A stretch of 64,000 nucleotides of DNA from Ophiura sarsii (Eukaryota > Echinodermata > Ophiuroidea > Amphilepidida > Ophiuridae): positions 69,256,682-69,320,681 of the forward strand of contig CM069453.1 in assembly GCA_035610835.1 (NCBI GenBank), in the 5' to 3' direction. Made by a program: the position numbers and the translations under genes. Below the pieces are notes generated by a model. The model made no database searches. It was given only the letters and a program-made list of their open reading frames with translations, and had not been told where the DNA came from. This document shows positions 1-12,010 of this stretch, in pieces; positions within the stretch are counted from its first letter, which is position 1; every line of letters begins with the position of its first letter.

Positions 1-227
1 CTATTATACGATATCAAATAAGTTTTCAAAATAATTAGGGATGCCATCGCGCAATAATTGCATCATGAGCGCTAATAGCATCGGTGGTGCTAAAAACGCT
101 ATTATGCATTATGTTTTCACTAAAGCAAATCATAATTATACAGGGTGTCTCTAAAAAGGTTGTGTTAACGGAGCATGTTTATATAGAGCCCCGCAGGGTT
201 CCGGAGGACACACGAATCACACCATAG

Positions 228-966
228 TGCTAATCAAGCGCAATTAGCGTTATTAGCGCAAGACCGCTAATCAAGTGCAATTAGCGCTATTAGCGCTAAT
301 TGCGCGACTCCTAGACTTGGTTCATCTTCAGAAATTGCACTTTAGCGATTACAACGCTAATCAAGTGCAATTAGCGCGACTCCTAGACTTGGTTCATCTT
401 CAGAAATTACACTTTAGCGCTTACAACGCTAGGAACACGGGATATCGCGCTTATTGCGCTAATTGCAGCAGAGTGCTAACCAAGTGCAATTAGCGTTATT
501 AGCGCAAGACCGCTAATCAAGTGCAATTAGCCCTATTAGCGCTAATTGCGCGACTCCTAGACTTGGTTCATCTTCAGAAATTGCACTTTAGCGCTTACAA
601 CGCTAGGAACACGGGATATCGCGCTAATTGCGGCAGAGTGCTAACCAAGTGCAATTAGCGTTATTAGCGCAAGACCGCTAATCAAGTGCAATTAGCGCTA
701 ATTCCGCGACTCCTAGACTTGGTTCATCTTCAGAAATTGCACATTAGCAATTACAACGCTAATCAAGTGCAAAGCGCTATTAGCGCTAATTGTGCGACTC
801 CTAGACTTGGTTCATCTTCAGAAATTGCACTTTAGCGCTTACAACACTAATCAAGTGCAATTAGCGCTATTAGCGCTAATTGCGCGACTCCTAGACTTGG
901 TTCATCTTCAGAAATTGCACTTTAGCGATTACAACGCTAGGAACACGGGATATCGCGCTAATTGTG
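228..966. repeat. Tandem array of ~84-90 bp units
   Basis: The core ctagacttggttcatcttc recurs near 310, 394, 558, 714, 800 and 890. Some intervals are one unit (about 84-90 bp) and others about 156-164 bp, because a second module containing ggaacacgggatatcgcgc is interposed. Units are rich in GCGCTAAT/ATTAGCGC, so each can self-pair. Short open frames here are by-products of the repetition. Before it, 142-165 carries cagggtgtctct, which resembles the transposon ends at 49899 and 52241; no partner end was seen. Confidence 0.9.
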
Positions 967-1020
967 CTAAAAACTAATGTGTTTTTAGTGCATTAGCACA
1001 TATTTGTACTAGCACTGCGC

Positions 1021-1856
1021 TAATAAGCCAATATCGCACCTTCCTCGAAACCACCAACCATCGACCATTTGAGAGCAGGGTCAACCAACCCCCAGAACCA
1101 TGAAATAAAAAGAATTGACAATTTTTTCAAGTTACGCAACCAATCAGGTAATGCCATCCATGGTGGTAATGGTGATTTCGCATTGTGTATTTTTTAAAAG
1201 GAAACAATTGCTGTCATCCTCCTTTTTTCATAAAGTTAGGAAGAGAAACTAGGTTTTATTTTTATTTGGCCTCATAACAAATTTCAGTAATGTTTGCTCC
1301 TCCCCTAAGAAAGTCAAGAATCCAACACCCCCATCTCAATACCATCCGAACCCCCCAGCCCAAACCCTACTCCAAGTCTCCTACCACAATACAACCTCAT
1401 AAGTTACGGGCCTCCTCCATCCATCCCAACCCCACCATTAGTCGGGAAAAGGGGGTTTTTTTCGGGTTTTTTTTCTTCTCACTTGCCCTTTTTTCAGGTA
1501 CCAAAAGTAAAATGAGAAGTACTTGTTGTGGTAACCCAAAAACGGGGAACAAAATCTTTAATATTTTGATGAGTATTTTTATTTTCTCAACACTTAAAAA
1601 AAATATGAAAAATTAAAATTTTGATTTTCTACTAATATTTGCAAAAAAATTGAAATTTGCAAAAAAATATTGAAATTTTCAACAACAAAAATGATTTTTT
1701 TTTTTAAAAATTAAAAATGTTCAACAAAAAAAAAATTCAAAAAAAAAGGGTTTTTGAGTCGGAATGATTAAGAGGGTCGGGCGGACGAGGACAATCAAAC
1801 AATTTTATTTTTTTGGCCTTAAGGTTGTTCCTATGGCTAATTTTTTATTTGATATT
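1021..1856. other. Non-coding, A/T-rich low-complexity stretch
   Basis: I see no gene. The part from about 1440 to 1760 is T- and A-homopolymer rich with many short direct repeats. The open frame at 1290-1616 is low-complexity (proline- and lysine-rich), lacks splice context and matches no family I recognise. Confidence 0.6.
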
Positions 1857-2186
1857 TTAACCCTAACTCTACTACACCATATGGCAACTGGGCGGAAAAC
1901 ATGTTTTAATAGCCCGGCGTGCAGGTTTTTGGGCTACAAAATGGACCCAGGCTATATAACGAGGCGAATCAGGTTTTTGGGCTACAAAACGGACCCAGGC
2001 TATATAACGAGGCAAATATACTCGCCGAGTGTCGACTGACAGACGTGGTGTAGTGGTTAGGATCTGGGCCCGGGTACTGGAGGTCCGTGGTTCAAATCCC
2101 GAGGGTGTCGGGGTGACCTTTCTGGTGAATTGTGGGGGTGGGAAAAGAAATCTGTTGCCGTGTGGTGAAATTTGAGTTAGGGTTAA
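1857..2186 (+). mobile_element. TTAA-flanked element with internal tRNA-like region
   Basis: The left edge reads TTAACCCTAACTC and the right edge GAGTTAGGGTTAA, exact inverted copies with a TTAA at each outer border. Inside, around 2042-2110, is a tRNA-like stretch: a box A-like tggtgtagtggttagga followed by a box B-like ggttcaaatcc. Upstream of it a 51-bp segment ending in ggctatataacgaggc is repeated twice (about 1924 and 1974). Related copies lie near 13.1, 13.5, 19.1, 20.7, 20.9, 58.2 and 58.8 kb. A tRNA head normally means a SINE, but inverted ends and TTAA borders are those of a DNA transposon, so the class is unresolved. Confidence 0.75.
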
Positions 2187-2431
2187 TAGAGCTTGCTGAG
2201 CTCCACAATAATCTGAAATTTGAGATTGATCGGAGGTATGGTTTTCTAGATCCATTTTGAATTCTTTTGTTTTGTATTGTTTTTCAGCCAAGAGAGGGCA
2301 GTCTATTTTCTTTTGTTTTATATTGGGGTTTTTGAATGAGAAAGGTAAATTTCTATAAAAATTTAGTTTTTTGTTGTTTTTGCTCTTATTTTTTGTTGAA
2401 AACTCCAATAGATTCCCCCAGATTTAATGAT

Positions 2432-2905
2432 TTAACCACCCCCCTTCCATCCACCGAATCCCATCAAGATAGGGCTTACTGATCTATTTGACCCCATATT
2501 TGACCCCAGATGACCTTGAATGACCTCCGATGACCTTGAAAATATAATCAGCAAATAGAACACTCCATCCCCTTCCCTCCACCAAATCCCATCAAAATAG
2601 GCCTTACGGATCTTATTTGACCCCAGATGACCTTGAATGACCTCCGATGACCTTAAAAATTCTATCAGCAAAAAGAACACACCACCCCCATTCCCTCCAC
2701 CAAATCCCATCACGATAGGCCTTACGGATCTTATTTGACCCCAGATGACCTTGAATGACCCCCGATGACCTTGAAAATGTCATCAGCAAAAAGAATGCAC
2801 CACCCCCTTCCATCCACCGAATCCCATCAAGATAGGCCTTACTGATCTATTTGACCCCATATTTGACCCCAGATGACCTTGAATGACCTCCGATCACCTT
2901 GAAAA
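2432..2905. repeat. Four-copy ~118-128 bp tandem repeat with TGACCT arrays
   Basis: The phrase aatcccatca recurs near 2457, 2585, 2703 and 2820. Each copy contains consecutive 10-mers TGACCCCAGA, TGACCTTGAA, TGACCTCCGA, TGACCTTGAA, so nuclear-receptor-type half-sites recur every 10 bp (direct repeats spaced by 4). Clusters begin near 2501, 2618, 2736 and 2863. No gene is present. Confidence 0.9.
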
Positions 2906-2930
2906 CTTGTCCAGCTAAGTGGGCATATTT

Positions 2931-3290
2931 GCCAGTATTTACAGTTAATCCAAAAGTAGCGCTTCCACACAAAAATTGGCATATTCTACCCTTCATATAT
3001 CAATTGTTTAACTCAATACCTAAATATTTTGTGTCGCTTCAACAAAATTCTTGGTTGCGTTTTGCCAGCAAAATGATGAAATTTCAGTCAATTTGTGGCA
3101 AGTGAACATTTTGCCAATATTTACAGTTAATCCAAAAGTAGCGCTTCCACACACAAAATGGCATCTTCTATCCCTCATATATCGATAGCTAAACTTTATC
3201 CCATAATATTTTGCGTCACTTCAAAACAATTGAAAAAAAGACGCAAATTCAGTCATTTTTGGCAAAAACTATTTTTGAAATTTCATTTTC
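2931..3290. repeat. Two-copy ~182 bp tandem repeat
   Basis: The segment ttacagttaatccaaaagta and what follows is repeated at about 2939 and 3121 with modest divergence. No coding potential was seen. Confidence 0.8.
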
Positions 3291-3315
3291 AAGCTTTCAT
3301 TGAAAGTGCAATATT

Positions 3316-5068
3316 ACATTAACAAACAGTGTGGTACACACACCCCTCCCCTCCCCCACCACAAACCCCTCCCACCCCATCCCTCATGCACAAACCCACT
3401 CAATCCCAACCACAAACCTACTCCACCTTCCCACAATGCCCCCTCCATATCCAAACCACCCCTACAACCTCCCATCCCCACCACAAATCCCCTCCCCACC
3501 CACCTCCATGCCACCACAACCCTTTACCATCACAATCCCCACTCTAAACCCCCTCCCCTTCCCAACCGCACCACAAACCCCTCCCCCACCACCACAAAAC
3601 CCCTCCCCACAACAAACACCCTACCCCTAGGCCAACCCTCCCCACCCCATGCATCCACGCCACCATCAAACCCTTACCCACCACAAACCCTCTCCCCGGG
3701 CCATCCGATTCCCCACCACAAACCCATGCCCTCCACCACAACCCTCTCCACCACTAACCCCCTCCCCAACCACAAACACCCTCCCCATCACTAACCACCT
3801 CCCAATCACAAATACCATCCCCATCACTAACCCCCTTCCCAATCACAAACACTCTCCCTATACCCCACCTCACACCAAACCCCCCTATTACAAAAATCAC
3901 ATGGTATCGATTATCGTTGCGCTATTAACATTAACAAACAGTGTGGTACACACACCAATCCCCTCCCCCACCACAAACCCCTCCCACCCCATCCCTCATG
4001 CACAAACCTACTCCACCTTCCCACAATGCCCCCTCCATATCCAAACCACCCCTACCACCTCCCTTCCCCACCACAAATCCCCTCCCCACCCACCTCCATG
4101 CCACCACAACCCTTAACCATCACAATCCCCACTCTAAACCCCCTCCCCTTCCCAACTGCACCACAAACCCCTCCCCCACCACCACAAAACCCCTCCCCAC
4201 AACAAACACCCTACCCCTAGGCCAACCCTCCCCACGCATCCACGCCACGATCAAACCCTTACCCACCACAAACCCTCTCCCCGGGCCATCCTATTCCCCA
4301 CCACAAACCCATGCCCTCCACCACAACCCTCTCCACCACTAACCCCCTCCCCAACCACAAACACCCTCCCCATCACTAACCACCTCCCCAACCACAAACA
4401 CCCTCCCCATCACTAACCACCTCCCAATCACAAATACCATCCCCATCACTAACCCCCTTCCCAATCACAAACACTCTCCCTATAGACCATTTCAAATCTG
4501 AAAATATACGATCGGTTCCGAATGTTTCCGATTAGCCAAGCGTTTGACACTCGGTTACATGACCTGTCAGCTCCTGACAGGTCATGGCCATGTGCCGGAG
4601 AAAACACACATGTTTTTCACCCGTCTGCCCATGTGATGGATTGCGTTGGTGTTGGTGATAGATTGTATCCCTCACAAAGTTGATGTTACGGCATTTCAGT
4701 AACAAAAACGGTGAGATGAAAGAGATTTGGGGTAATATTTTCACTTTTTACCATCTGCTCGATACATTTGGAATTTGCCGGTCAGCGCCTTTGTTGATAA
4801 AAAAACAAAAAAGTCTCGTTCCACGTTTTACTTCTCATGTGTGCACGCGTGTATGTAAACATAGTAAATCACTAGGTAAACATAGTAAATCACTAGGTGA
4901 ACAACTAATGCTGTAAATGCGATTAACTGTTGCAAAGAACGCGCTACGCACCTACTCCACGTGACCTGTTTTTCCGAAGATTTCCGATCTCAATTTGAAA
5001 TGGTCTATACCCCACCTCACACCAAACCCCCCTATTACAAAAATCACATGGTATCGATTATCGTTGCG
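3316..5068. repeat. 612-bp tandem duplication of a C-rich block
   Basis: The segment from acattaacaaacagtgtggt through the C-rich ccacaaacccc sequence to atggtatcgattatcgttgc occurs at 3316-3927 and again from 3928. The second copy is split by a transposon at 4485-5005 and ends near 5068. The + strand is almost purely A and C, so the apparent Pro/Thr/His-rich and Gly/Trp-rich frames on the two strands are compositional artefacts. Confidence 0.9.
4485..5005. mobile_element. Non-autonomous DNA transposon, 521 bp, TATA target duplication
   Basis: The ends are inverted: GACCATTTCAAAT at the left and ATTTGAAATGGTC at the right. Both sides are flanked by TATA (4481-4484 and 5006-5009). The upstream copy of the duplicated C-rich block is an unoccupied site reading ccctataccccacc near 3860, so the 4-bp duplication and the boundaries are directly supported. 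There is no transposase. The superfamily is not certain. Confidence 0.9.
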
Positions 5069-5390
5069 CCGCTCATCACTACAAAAACTTTTTTACAATA
5101 GACAAAACTTTTGCTTGATGCTGAATGGAAGTCTCTGACACACCCATTGTATTTCATTGGCCACAAGTACTCATTTAGGCTAGTTGATCCACCCAGATAT
5201 AGTGCTGAGAGATATCAAGCCTCTCAGTCTCAAACCCAAATCACAAAATGTTCTTCATCATTTCAACAAGTATCAGAATTTGCTTAGTTCAAACATAAAC
5301 CTTACCCCAACATATTTTTACTCCATTGGAACTATTATTTTCGGTTTCAAACATGAAAAATAGTGAATTTATTACGCATTTTGTCTTGGT

Positions 5391-5713
5391 CAGTGGCGTA
5401 GCTAGGATTTTTTTCAGGGGGTTGGGCAAGATTTCTAAAATTTTCGTAAAAGGTTGCCCCAAATTTTCCTCCAAGTCACCTCCTGAATTTCACGTAATGG
5501 GGGGGGGGGGGGGGTGAGGTAAAAAAAAAAAATCATTTATTTTTAACAAACAGGCGAAAATGGTCATTTTTAGATTGTTAAAACGCATGTAAGCCCGATA
5601 TCCGAAGAGTGGGGCGGGGGCACAAAGGGGGGCGGGGGCACAAACATTTCTGTCAGGGGGGGGGGGGCAACTGCCCCCCTGCCCCCCCCCCCCCCCCCCG
5701 AGCTACGCCACTG
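5391..5713. mobile_element. hAT-like MITE, 323 bp, perfect 8-bp TSD
   Basis: The left end CAGTGGCGTAGCTAGG and right end GAGCTACGCCACTG are inverted. GTCTTGGT flanks both sides (5383-5390 and 5714-5721), which is the 8-bp duplication typical of hAT transposons. The interior holds runs of G (about 5500-5517 and 5655-5667) and C (about 5683-5699). No transposase frame is present. A related left end (cagtggcgtaaccagaagag) sits at about 15772 without an obvious right end. Confidence 0.93.
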
Positions 5714-5737
5714 GTCTTGGTGGCCATATTTGCCCAC

Positions 5738-6124
5738 TTAAAGGTATATTATGTGATCTTTCCAGGAAACGCCCTCAACATCGAAAAACAATTGAAAGCA
5801 GATTTTCTTGCAGATTTACATTTCTGATCATAAATCGTATACATTCCAAGTTACAGGGCGATACGATTCTTAATTACTTCAAAATCATGGTTTTAGAGTG
5901 AAAATAAACTGTCGGATTGTCGATTTTTGTCCGACAACATATTTTACTCTAGAGTCTAAATTCACTCTAAAACCATGATTTTGAGGTAATTAGGAATCGT
6001 ATCGCTCTGTAACTTGGAATTTATGTCCGATATATGATCAGAAATGTAAATCTGCAAGAAAATCTACTTTCTAAAAAAAGTCATGAATAGAGGGCGCTCT
6101 CTGGAAAAGATCATATAATATAAC
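5738..6124. mobile_element. TTAA-associated hairpin MITE
   Basis: It starts at TTAAAGGTATATTATGTGATC. The two halves (about 5745-5930 and 5960-6120) are inverted copies: aaatcatggttttagagtga in the left arm is mirrored by cactctaaaaccatgatttt in the right arm. The right end, gatcatataatataacc, has lost its TTAA. Another copy lies at 63399-63736, with degenerate ones at 8388-8631 and 46265-46500. TTAA borders suggest a piggyBac- or Kolobok-type mobiliser (inference). Confidence 0.8.
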
Positions 6125-6170
6125 CAGGGGTGTGCCACTGAGCTTGCCGATCGGAGGCACTTTTAAATTA

Positions 6171-6535
6171 AAATTTGGTCGGCATAGAACTGGTGGTGCT
6201 AAAAACCGATCATGCGTGATTGTCAGGTGATTGTCATAGATATCTATGCTCCGCTTAGATATCTATGGTGATTGTAGCAGACGACACGACGCTGGCCACG
6301 CGTCTCTCAGACGACACAATATGGCAACGGGAGTGCACTATTTTGAATTATTTTTAATGGTCATCGCCCGGTTAACGATGAAAATTCTTCTAATTTATGA
6401 TGAATTTGTCAAAATGATAAGATTAACATTCACGATTACGTGTTATTCACTACGAATTCAAAATTTATGTTTCGCGTGGCCACCGTCGTATGTGTAAATC
6501 CACAGCGCCCCCAAACCTATGCCGACCAAATATTA
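6171..6535. mobile_element. Possible short inverted-repeat element
   Basis: atttggtcggcatag near 6173 is mirrored by ctatgccgaccaaat near 6517. About 365 bp lies between the ends and I found no convincing target duplication. The interior has no recognisable gene. Confidence 0.45.
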
Positions 6536-7211
6536 CGTTAAACCTGGTTAAACATTGTTAAACGCGTTGAACGCCGGTCACCGACACATTCCGATGATTA
6601 CCATAATTTATGGAAATATGCAAAAGGGACCGTTTTCGGTGCGTACGTTAGTATAGGATAGGACTTTCCTATCCCAAAATTAATAGTTATTCATACACTC
6701 TATGTAGTGTTGAACCAATCAGGAAGCAGGAATTACAAATACGCGGCGTGCATTGAAAGTGTCCACTGCACTCCGCGTGTGCGCCGTTCAAATCACGCAG
6801 TGCGCGTTTTGTTTTGATTCGTTGTTCAAGATTCGCGGGTTCGCCGATTTTCACTGCGGGTGTTAGCAAACTTGTTAAAGTGTTTTTAGTCGCCATTTAC
6901 ATAGATCAAAATTATGCTTAAATTGTTAATTTTTATTTGTGTAGTGTCGTGTATGAATTAGGTCAATGCATGCGTATGTTTTGTTTCTCGAAAAATTAGA
7001 AAAATCAATTCACTTGCGCAAATGTTGATATGCTCACAATAGCACTCCCCCTTCGGGGTCGTGCCATTATTCACACATCAACAAAAGCGTGTGCATTGAT
7101 TTGTCTAATTTCTCTCGAAACAACACATACGCATTTATTGACCTATAAATAGTATCCCTGATATAACTTTAATCAGTGGGACAATTTGGCCACCTGTAGT
7201 GTTAGGGCCTT

Positions 7212-7745
7212 CCCAGCGGGCACTCAACCATATTTCAACGTTGAATCAACGTTGAAATATGATTGCGTTGTTGAACAACATGATTTCAACATCTTTTCAA
7301 CTACATTTTGTGCTTTGTTGAATAAACGTTGAATATTGACGTTGATTCAACGTTGTTGAATAGACTTGTAAAAATCATGTTTCCAAAAATCAGTCTGGAG
7401 CTAATTTGCATATTTTACTTGGCCTTATATTAGCTGAGTAAATTACGCAAATCGCTCATTAGCATAATTGCAATGGTACAAAAATTAGCACTGGTGCTCG
7501 TTTGTACCATCCCAATTATGCTAATGAGTTAATTTGCAGCTTTTATTCATTTAAACCTATTATTTTATTTGAATTAAGCCGATGCATTAATTTAACACTA
7601 TGGAATGTATATTGATATACACTTGTATAATTATGCATATTTTCGCACTATTATAAGATAGGTGATTGCTCACTAAATAAATGCATACACATTGTGCAAG
7701 AACATAAACATCCATGAGTCAATGCCCTTGCAGCCCCAGCCCCCC

Positions 7746-7779
<34 letters not shown>

Positions 7780-8121
7780 ATTCCCTTGGTTGCCAAGCGA
7801 TATAAAAGCTTCATTAAGTACATTTTTAAGAAGAAATCAACACATTTTCTGTTGATTCAACATCGTATTTCAACGTTGATTCAATGTTGAATTCGGGTTA
7901 AGCCGGGGGTTAAGTAGTTGAAATTTGGTTGGTATATCAACCAAATTTCAACTATGTGACCAAAATTCAACATTGAATCAACGTTGACATATGACGTTGA
8001 ATCAACGTTGAAATCTATGGTTGGTACAAACTTTCAAATCCAACTTGTTAATTCAACGATTTTTCAACGTTGATAATCAACGTTGATACAACGTTGTTAC
8101 AACGTCATTTTGCCCGCTGGG
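7212..8121. mobile_element. 910-bp element with CCCAGCGGGCA ends, rich in CAACGTTG
   Basis: CCCAGCGGGCA at the left is mirrored by TGCCCGCTGGG at the right. The interior is packed with variants of the palindrome CAACGTTG and phrases such as gaatcaacgttgaaat on both sides, so it can fold on itself repeatedly. A C-run of about 30 bases sits near 7747-7779. There is no transposase frame. The flanks share gttagg, but not at matching distances, so no target duplication is claimed. Confidence 0.75.
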
Positions 8122-8387
8122 GTTAGGACTGTCAGTGTCACTGCACTGTGACAGTGACAGTCTCAAATTACCTTAAAAAGTCCACTGAAAACACGTTCAA
8201 AGAAGCCTTTTTGTAAAGATTCCTCCATTATGCTCTCAGGCTTCAGTCGGTAGTCGCAAAAAACCCACAAAAAACATTTTAGCGACAAACTTATTGATGT
8301 TTGTGCTACCGCGACCGTATGGTTTCAAAACTGTGTGCACTGATTTGTTTACATCGGGATCGTGGAGACAAATGATGGCGCTATATT

Positions 8388-8631
8388 ATAAGGTATATTA
8401 TAATCCATCTTTCACCAGACGGTACGGGAAATCACGGTATCTTTTCTTGATTGAGGCAAACCATTGATCAAGTTTTAATGGCCAAATCATTGAAAAAGTG
8501 CAATTTCATTATCAGACGACGGTTTGCGAGTTGCCTAAATTGATTTAGTAATAAATGATAACTTGATCGCGGATTACCATTAATCAGTTTGGCGCCCCCT
8601 AGAAAAGATCACATAATAATTATGCCTTTAA
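8388..8631. mobile_element. Degenerate TTAA-type MITE
   Basis: The left end aaggtatattata and the right end gaaaagatcacataat...cctttaa match the ends of the 63399-63736 element, with TTAA at 8628-8631. Inner sequence differs from that copy, so it is a separate subfamily or an old copy. Confidence 0.55.
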
Positions 8632-10990
8632 GTGTCCCACACAATCACTTGGACTTTAACTAACACATCCATGATCCATATGGCCAATTCCATGCCAAAT
8701 GTGAAAAACAGCCAAAATTTCAAATTGGTTTTACAAGTTTTTCTCCTCTATTGTTGGTAAGGGGTATATCTCTATTTATCAAGTCTGATATGATCTCACC
8801 TCAATTTGTTCGTTTTGGTCATTACATCATCGTTTGAAAATAGGTGCGCAAAAAGGATAATGCTTTTTTAATTTGGCTTGAAAAAAGCTAGTTAAGAAAG
8901 TGTATTATTTTTGTAATATAAAGTATTGCTTTTTAAATGCTATTTGTGATTTAGTTATTTTAAATAAAGCTTCCAATGAAAGTAAAAAGCAAAAAAGTGA
9001 TATCACTTGCGAAAGGCGCAATGCGAGTTATCATTTTTACGTTCATTTTTTCCATTGGATCGCGTAACGTCCGTAACATTTTTTATCTTTTTTTCCTCTG
9101 GGAGAAAACTAATTGGCTGATTTTAATAACATCACACATTCACTGTTAGTTTGTGATGGGTTCAATCATTGAGCAAAAAAATAAATAAATCGATAATTAG
9201 AAACACCTTAACGAGCGTTACGGACATTACATAAATCGTTACGGACGTTACATAAATCGTTACGGACGTTACAGCTTTTACTCAAGGCTTTGAAGAGCTT
9301 CTAAATGACACACCTTTGTGAGCTGTAACACTGAAAATATTAATTTGTCAAAAATGTGGTCTAATTTGACAAATTAGACCACATTTTCTTCAACAATGGT
9401 TTAGACTTGTGTACTGCTATACATAGTCGGTGTAGCCCAATTGAGGAAAAAGTACTGTTGACATTTGCAAAGTTGACAAGTCAGGAGTGTGCAACACTAT
9501 GTAATTCTTTGATACTGTGTTGTCTTGCCACATATTATGCTATGAACTTGAAACTTCCAGAGTAGTTTCTGATAAGCATTGTTTAAAATATGTTAAACAG
9601 TTCTGTGACCGTTACATCTTTTGTGTATGAAAACTGTTGACGAAAAACAAGTGTTTTTCATTTTTTTCCATTTTCAGTGGTAGAGATATACTTGATAGTG
9701 TTAGGTTGGGTAGTGTTAATAACCTTTAATATAGATACCTAAAACACAAACAAGCTTTGTGTGAATGAAAGAAATTAGCATACTCTGTAGTAAATATGCC
9801 ATAAAACATAAATAGATGTTTTCAGACTAGCCCTTCCATTATGTTACAACTTTAACCAACTAAGGGACCGTTCATTATTATTATTATTACAAATTCGAGA
9901 CTCGTATGTTAAAATTACCTACCCCCCCCCCCCACAGCTGAAACTGAAAATGATATGACCCCCTGCTAACCAATAGCTTTATACACAACCCCCCCCCCCC
10001 CCCCCCCCCCCCCCTACCCGAAAAAATCAACTTGTCACATACTTAAGGGGCTGTCTTTAACTTAGGAATTTTGTTCATGCATAACCTACGTTGTCAAATT
10101 TTGTTTGTGCCCTATCTGAACAGCCAATAATTTTATGAGGTTATGCTACCATATAAGAAGTCACGTATATGCAAATGTCTAGTAGCCATTTTGTCATTAA
10201 TATTCATGCCAATATACGTCAATTTAGTATACATTTATGTTAATTTCGTAATTTCGTGGTCTAAAACAGAGTTTTATATCGGTGTTTTTGTACATATCCC
10301 TATGGAGCTCTATTTAGTGGTGTGACCCCTTCATGATTTAAAAATGTGATTTGTTGCATGCTTTTCACCTCATTTCTGCTTTGCACCAATGCTCACAAAA
10401 GTAGAACGTTTCACTGGATTATACGTTTCTGCTCAGAATGTTCTAACTTGTTCGGGTTATAAAGACTCACAAAACCATCCAAAATGTATAAATATGAGAA
10501 AAAAAATTCCAACTCGCTACGCTCGCCATTACTAATTTCACACAATAAAAAGAAGGGGCATCGTAATTGGTTCTTAAAGATTATCACATTTTCCAAAATA
10601 TGCCCATGGAGTTGAGACGAGCTTGGAAATGTTGCCGTAATCGCCAATGTTTCCAGTAAAAAGCACAAATTTGAAAGATATCTCAACATTTACCTAGATG
10701 ATATTCACAGTTTATAGTCAGGGTGCATGTAGGTGATGTCCCATTAATCACAATTAATCAAAAATCATAGGCATTTACGCAATTGTATTACTGTCAAGTC
10801 TTTTTAAATTGAGGATTTTGTGATGCATACTTTCCGATTCTAGCTTTAAACACCGTCCTTAAGGGTAGGGGATACCCCATTTAGTGTAGTGCACCCTGAA
10901 ATTGGATTTTGTAACATTATACACCCTGTGGCTCTAATGTCTCGACCGTTGATGATTATATAGATGTTTTTTCCACCATATCGTCGATTT
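8632..10990. other. No gene seen; short repeats and poly(C)
   Basis: I see no supported coding region. Short features are a 24-bp repeat (cgttacggacgttacataaat) near 9230-9275, a perfect 37-base palindrome at 9351-9387 (17-base arms around GAC), an ATT run near 9878, and C-runs near 9921-9933 and 9990-10013. The open frames at 10143-10325 and 10411-10689 have no family resemblance or splice context. Confidence 0.55.
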
Positions 10991-11090
10991 NNNNNNNNNN
11001 NNNNNNNNNNNNNNNNNNNNNNNNNNNNNNNNNNNNNNNNNNNNNNNNNNNNNNNNNNNNNNNNNNNNNNNNNNNNNNNNNNNNNNNNNN
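10991..11090. other. Assembly gap (100 N)
   Basis: This is a run of exactly 100 N, the usual placeholder for a gap of unknown size. Confidence 0.99.
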
Positions 11091-12010
11091 GATGTGGTAT
11101 GGAGTCAACTTACCCGGATGTTACTTGTTTACAAGTTTAAGCGAGTGCGCCATGCGTACTTACTGCGTAAATACCACGTGTGCATGACGTTTGGCTGCAT
11201 GAAATTGCCATATGAAGCTGACTGACGGCGGGGCAGTCTGATGCAGCGCAACATGCTTGTTATTGTGGAACAAGTGGTGCGAGACCACATATGATAATCA
11301 TGATTGGGTTCACAAATGTAATTTTTGTTTTTTAAGTTGAAAGTCCAATTCTCATTCAAAAGTGGGATTCGCACTCCTATTATTGAATTGATCGTACCTT
11401 GGCAGTTGTTGAAAGAGGAGGGAACAAAAGATTAGAATAACAGACAACGTAATATTTTTAAACAAGTTTGACACACACATTTGTTCACTTTGTCTGATGG
11501 GTGAAATCACCATATCTTTAAAAGTGGAATGTATCTTCAGTTTTATAAGTCAGATTTTCAAAATCTAAAATTATAATAAAAGCTTACAATTTTATGTCAA
11601 AAACCTTGAACCATTGATTTTCACTTTAAAACAATGACATTTGGGCATCGATGGGTACTAATCTTTTTTTCGGGACAGCTTGTATCATCACCCTCAAAAA
11701 TCAATTGTAAATTTTGTTAAGATTTGTGCTTCATACAAACTATGTGGGTAAACAAGAACTGATGAACCACTTAATTTTCATGAGGTATTTTAGTTACGCA
11801 TATTTTCCGAGGACCTTAAATTCATGAAATTAAATCCCCCCATGAAATAAATTTGGCTGACTTGGTAGATCATGACAGTTTGGAATTGCAAATTAAATCC
11901 TTGTGAAAATGTTGGCTTTCAGTAATTCCCAAATAAAGTCAAATAAAGTCCCTATAGAATAGTTGCTGGCTGATACTTAGTGCATCAACCCCAAATTAAT
12001 CTATCTATCA
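11091..12010. other. No gene seen
   Basis: Unique-looking AT-rich sequence follows the gap. The minus-strand frame at 11129-11374 has no recognisable domain. Confidence 0.5.

Noticed and set aside
1872..2408. 178-residue minus-strand frame
   Set aside because: It covers a TTAA-type repeat and flanking AT-rich DNA. The apparent protein is repeat sequence with no family resemblance.
3300..4342. Pro/Thr/His-rich and Gly/Trp-rich open frames up to 164 residues
   Set aside because: The strand is almost only A and C, so stop codons are rare on both strands. Low-complexity composition explains them.
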